Part shown: positions 61,307-64,000 of the stretch, piece after piece
How positions within the stretch are numbered: the first letter of the stretch is position 1
Layout: every line of letters starts with the position of its first letter
Assembly: GCA_900079765.1 (NCBI GenBank)
Contig: LT599017.1
Location: forward strand, 2,697,766 to 2,761,765
Direction: 5' to 3'
DNA: 64,000 bases
Source: an uncultured Eubacteriales bacterium
GTDB taxonomy: Bacteria; Bacillota; Clostridia; Oscillospirales; Oscillospiraceae
The notes under the pieces: generated by a model
Told to the model about the DNA's origin: nothing
Databases searched by the model: none
Seen by the model: the letters and a program-made list of their open reading frames with translations, nothing else
Position numbers and translations under genes: made by a program

Positions 61307-62914
61307 TCACACGATCTCCCAACTATCGATTGTGGTGGTATAATGTTCGCGAGCACCACTGGTCGAATACCGCAGCCGGAAGGTCATGGGCAAGTGCTGT
61401 ACTTTGATTTCTATGTAATCGTCGAAAACCTCCACCCCCTCAACAACCTCAGCAAAAACTTCTTCCGAGCTGGTCAGTCCCGCTCGAATTGTCATAACGG
61501 TTTCCTCAAAGCCAAGCTGCTGCTCACTCTTAATGCGCTCTGCCTCCCGCCCGGCCTGCACCTTCGCCTCCAGTTCGCCCTTGTCCCGGTTATAGCGTTC
61601 TTTCATAAGGAGCATCTCGTCCTTGCTGATAATCCCGCTGAAATAGTTATCCATGACCAGCACGATCTTCTGACGTACCTTCTCCAACTTCTCTTCCAGG
61701 CGTTTCAGGTCAGGCGTCTCGCCTTGCCCAGCCTGTACGCTCCGGATGTCTTCCGCCAGCTCGGTAACGATGGCGTCATAGTCCAAGTCCAGCTGTTCAA
61801 GGACAAACTGAACACAGGCCGTCAGACTTTTATCGTTTACCATGCGCATATTGCAGCCGCTGTAGTCTCCCTGCTCGCTGCGTTTCCAGTTGCCATGCTC
61901 TGTCCGGCTATGGCAGCCCCAAAGCTTATATATATCCCCGTTCGGACGGCTTTTTTTGCGTAGGACAAAACGGCTCCCGCAGGCGCTGCAGCGGATTTTC
62001 CCGGAACACCAATAGCGGTTGGAATACTTGGTTATCTCCCCTCGCTTGGCGTTTCTCCTCGCTAGTTCAGCCTGCGTCGTTTCCCACATACTGCGTTCTA
62101 CGATTGCTTCGTGGTGGTCTTTCAGGAAGACCTGTTCCTCCCTGCCGCGGTTTTCCACTTTTTGATGGGTCAGATAATTCACCGTCACAAATTTCTTCTG
62201 CAGTAAATCCCCTGCGTACTTTTCGTTGCGCAGGATACGCCGCACCATCACGCTAGACCACTTCCTCGTCGCCGTTCTGGGCGGGGAAATTCCCTCCTCA
62301 TACAGCTCCCGCGCAATCACATGGGTTCCCTTTCCCTCGTTCAGAAACTTGGAGTAGATATATCGGACTACCTTCGCCTCCTCTTCCTTAACCGAGAGCT
62401 TTCCGTCTTCAGTGGTAAATCCATAGGTGGTGTTGTTTCCGAAAACTACTCCGGCCTCCATACGGCGTTTCTGACCCCACTTCACCCGCTCGGAGGTCTT
62501 GCGCGACTCCTCTTGGGCTATGCTCGCCATAATCGTCAACCTCAGCTCACCATCATTGTCTCTGGTATCAATGTTGTCGTTAATAAAAATAACGCCGATT
62601 CCCATCTGAGTGAGCGAACGGGTATAGTTCAGGGCGTCCACCGTGTTACGTGCAAATCTGGACACCTCTTTCGTCAGGATAAGGTCAATACCTCCCGCCT
62701 GGGCGTTACGAATCATGCGGTTGAATTGCTCGCGCTTACGGGTGCTGGTGCCTGATATGCCCTCATCCGCATAGATGCCGGACAGCTGCCAGTCTTCATG
62801 ATTCTGGATATAATTCGAAAAGTAAAGCTGCTGGCTATGCAGCGAATTTGCCTGGTCTTCCCGATCCGTCGATACACGGCAGTATGCCGCGACCCGTAAG
62901 CTCACAGTGTTCAC
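61307..62914 (-). CDS. Large serine recombinase
   Basis: This 535-residue enzyme has a resolvase domain with nucleophile S15 ('YCRVSTDRED') and 'TKEVSRFARNTVDAL'. A recombinase domain (about 160-280, 'RRILRNEKYAGDLLQKKF') and a zinc ribbon ('RCSACGSRFVL...WGC...SGC') follow, then a coiled coil and the C-terminal part. It differs clearly from the recombinase at 34.5 kb. No other mobile-element genes surround it. It and its small upstream ORF separate the APC permease from pflB, suggesting a solo insertion. Confidence 0.93.
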   Translation of the reverse strand: MNTVSLRVAAYCRVSTDREDQANSLHSQQLYFSNYIQNHEDWQLSGIYADEGISGTSTRKREQFNRMIRNAQAGGIDLILTKEVSRFARNTVDALNYTRSLTQMGIGVIFINDNIDTRDNDGELRLTIMASIAQEESRKTSERVKWGQKRRMEAGVVFGNNTTYGFTTEDGKLSVKEEEAKVVRYIYSKFLNEGKGTHVIARELYEEGISPPRTATRKWSSVMVRRILRNEKYAGDLLQKKFVTVNYLTHQKVENRGREEQVFLKDHHEAIVERSMWETTQAELARRNAKRGEITKYSNRYWCSGKIRCSACGSRFVLRKKSRPNGDIYKLWGCHSRTEHGNWKRSEQGDYSGCNMRMVNDKSLTACVQFVLEQLDLDYDAIVTELAEDIRSVQAGQGETPDLKRLEEKLEKVRQKIVLVMDNYFSGIISKDEMLLMKERYNRDKGELEAKVQAGREAERIKSEQQLGFEETVMTIRAGLTSSEEVFAEVVEGVEVFDDYIEIKVQHLPMTFRLRYSTSGAREHYTTTIDSWEIV

Positions 62915-62933
62915 CTCTTTCCTTTACGTAGAT

Positions 62934-62969
62934 GAGGACGCCGACCCCCTCTACAGCATCGGCGTCCTC
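62934..62969 (-). repeat. Hairpin between the small ORF and the recombinase
   Basis: GAGGACGCCGA (62934-62944) pairs with 62959-62969. There is no T-tract, so it is more likely a regulatory or stability hairpin than a terminator. Confidence 0.6.
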
Positions 62970-62981
62970 TGTCTTAATGTA

Positions 62982-63125
62982 CTACCTGCTCCGCTGGAGC
63001 TCCATCAGCTGCGAAAACTGCTGTGGCGTAACCACGCGGTGGTTCAAGGCCTCCCGGAGAAGGGCGCACTTGATTTGTGAGGCCAGTCGATCCCCGTCGT
63101 TGTGCTCAGTATGTTGAAGTTGCAC
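62982..63125 (-). CDS. Small ORF (SHOCT-like) upstream of the recombinase
   Basis: A 47-residue frame starts at GTG 63125 with GGAGGGAGAACA directly upstream. Its C-terminal 'ALLREALNHRVVTPQQFSQLMELQRSR' resembles the short SHOCT-type helix pattern ('L...G.IT..EF'). Similar small ORFs precede clostridial serine recombinases. Function is unknown. Confidence 0.55.
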   Translation of the reverse strand: MQLQHTEHNDGDRLASQIKCALLREALNHRVVTPQQFSQLMELQRSR

Positions 63126-63168
63126 TGTTCTCCCTCCAAACTACCATATTTTTATTATTATATGATAG

Positions 63169-63185
63169 AGAATTATGGTAATTCT
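63169..63185. promoter_or_regulatory. Short palindrome upstream of the recombinase module
   Basis: AGAATTA-TGG-TAATTCT is a perfect 7-bp inverted repeat next to a TATAAT-like sequence (about 63158-63163, minus strand). It may be an operator or recombination site. Confidence 0.35.
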
Positions 63186-63215
63186 AAGTATTCTGTGTAG
63201 TCCGTACCATGGAAT

Positions 63216-63261
63216 AGCTTAGTCGCCGCCAACCGATTACTCGGCTGGCGGCGACTAAGCT
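63216..63261 (-). terminator. Terminator of pflB
   Basis: A 21-bp stem with one mismatch (63216-63236 with 63241-63261) and a 4-base loop lies about 22 bases past the pflB stop. Confidence 0.8.
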
Positions 63262-63283
63262 TATATATATCTCTCTATTTCAT

Positions 63284-64000
63284 TTACATGCTGTCGTGGC
63301 AGGTTCGTGCGATGACGTCCAACTGCTGCTCTCTTGTCAGGTCAATGAACTTTACAGCGTAGCCGGATACCCGGATGGTAAAGTTTGCATACTCCGGTTT
63401 CTCAGGGTGCTCCATCGCGTCCCTGAGCTTTTCAACGCCGAAGACATTAACGTTGAGATGATGGGCACCGCGGTCAAAATAACCATCGATCACATGAAAG
63501 AGCGTGTTGCTCTGCTCACTCTCAGTGTGCCCGAGGGCCCCGGGGCTGATGGTCTGTGTGTTGGAAATCCCGTCGAGCGCATACTCGTAGGGCAGTTTTG
63601 CCACAGAGTTGAGGGAGGCGAGGAGGCCGTTCTTCTCCGCGCCATAAGACGGGTTCGCGCCGGGCGCCAGCGGCGTCCATGCGGGCCTCCCGTCAGGGAG
63701 GGTGCCGGTATTCTTGCCGTATACCACATTGGAGGTAATGGTAAGAATCGATGTGGTGGGCTCGGAATCCCGATAGGTGTGGTATTTCTTAAGCTTGTTC
63801 AGGAAAGTTTTCAAAAGCCACACGGCGATGTCGTCCGCGCGGTCGTCGTCATTTCCGTAACGGGGGAAGTCACCCTCGATCTGAAAGTCCACCGCCACGC
63901 CCTTCTCGTTGCGTACGGGGGTCACCTTTGCATATTTGATGGCGGACAGGGAGTCAACCACGTGGGAGAAACCTGCAATGCCGGTGGCGAAGGTGCGCCT
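63284..64000 (-). CDS. pflB: Pyruvate formate-lyase, C-terminal part
   Basis: The frame enters from the right edge of the window and gives the last ~238 residues. It contains '[24 protein letters not shown]', '[56 protein letters not shown]' and '[17 protein letters not shown]'. The Gly in 'RVSGYAV' is the glycyl-radical residue. This matches PflB, which splits pyruvate to acetyl-CoA and formate anaerobically, rather than diol or choline glycyl-radical enzymes. The activase gene is not in the window. Confidence 0.93.
   Translation of the reverse strand, partial: RRTFATGIAGFSHVVDSLSAIKYAKVTPVRNEKGVAVDFQIEGDFPRYGNDDDRADDIAVWLLKTFLNKLKKYHTYRDSEPTTSILTITSNVVYGKNTGTLPDGRPAWTPLAPGANPSYGAEKNGLLASLNSVAKLPYEYALDGISNTQTISPGALGHTESEQSNTLFHVIDGYFDRGAHHLNVNVFGVEKLRDAMEHPEKPEYANFTIRVSGYAVKFIDLTREQQLDVIARTCHDSM

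Overview
The window looks like chromosomal DNA of an anaerobic, spore-forming Gram-positive of class Clostridia, probably a gut Oscillospiraceae-type organism (inference). The evidence is: a tricistronic ger germination operon, Tlp-like small spore proteins, a dipicolinate synthase fragment, two T-box leaders, strong AGGAGG-type ribosome binding sites, and anaerobic enzymes (flavodiiron protein, pyruvate formate-lyase). No rRNA, tRNA, CRISPR array or prophage module was seen.

Layout. 1-3.4 kb: the start of a NamZ-like peptidoglycan hydrolase, then an oxygen/metal stress block (Mn-type superoxide dismutase, Dps, flavodiiron protein, small HMA metal-binding protein). 3.5-4.8 kb: two tandem DUF2442-like proteins and an SRPBCC-like protein. 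4.9-17.3 kb: a PucR-type regulator divergent from a 10-gene catabolic operon. The operon encodes a GNAT-like protein, a thiolase homologue with Pro in place of the nucleophilic Cys, a DUF35 Zn-ribbon protein, AllH/FdrA(AllF)/AllG (oxamate carbamoyltransferase-type), a cyclase-family amidohydrolase, and a three-subunit molybdenum hydroxylase. 17.4-19.6 kb: a transposase-like scar and a dynamin-like GTPase. 20.0-24.5 kb: a mannose-family PTS (IIA, IIC, IID, IIB) with an RpiR regulator and MurQ, under a promoter/operator palindrome, most simply read as MurNAc uptake and utilisation. 25.2-27.1 kb: a T-box(Asn) leader and asparagine synthase.

27.3-34.1 kb (minus strand): an amino-acid ABC importer, MATE exporter, D-2-hydroxyacid dehydrogenase, HisC-like aminotransferase and cytidylate-kinase-like protein. 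34.3-36.9 kb: a large serine recombinase with two small ORFs, a broken dipicolinate synthase fragment and a 30-bp-arm palindrome. 37.1-38.7 kb: a secreted alkaline phosphatase. 38.9-43.1 kb: a gerA-gerC-gerB-small membrane protein operon. 43.4-46.2 kb: a BlaI/BlaR1-like pair. 46.2-53.0 kb: a T-box(Trp) leader and the full trpEGDCFBA operon. 53.3-57.8 kb: a Fur-family/zinc ABC operon whose binding protein has a ZinT domain nested inside ZnuA, plus an extra lipoprotein. 57.9-59.6 kb: small spore-type proteins and an HD-domain protein. 59.7-61.0 kb: an amino-acid permease. 61.3-63.1 kb: a second large serine recombinase with a small upstream ORF. 63.3 kb to the end: the C-terminal part of pyruvate formate-lyase.

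The least familiar region is the 6.7-17.3 kb operon. AllFGH-type enzymes sit with a Mo-hydroxylase, a lactam/amide-opening hydrolase and a thiolase/DUF35 pair, but no allantoin genes or carbamate kinase are present. This suggests catabolism of an N-heterocycle or ureide-like compound other than allantoin (inference).
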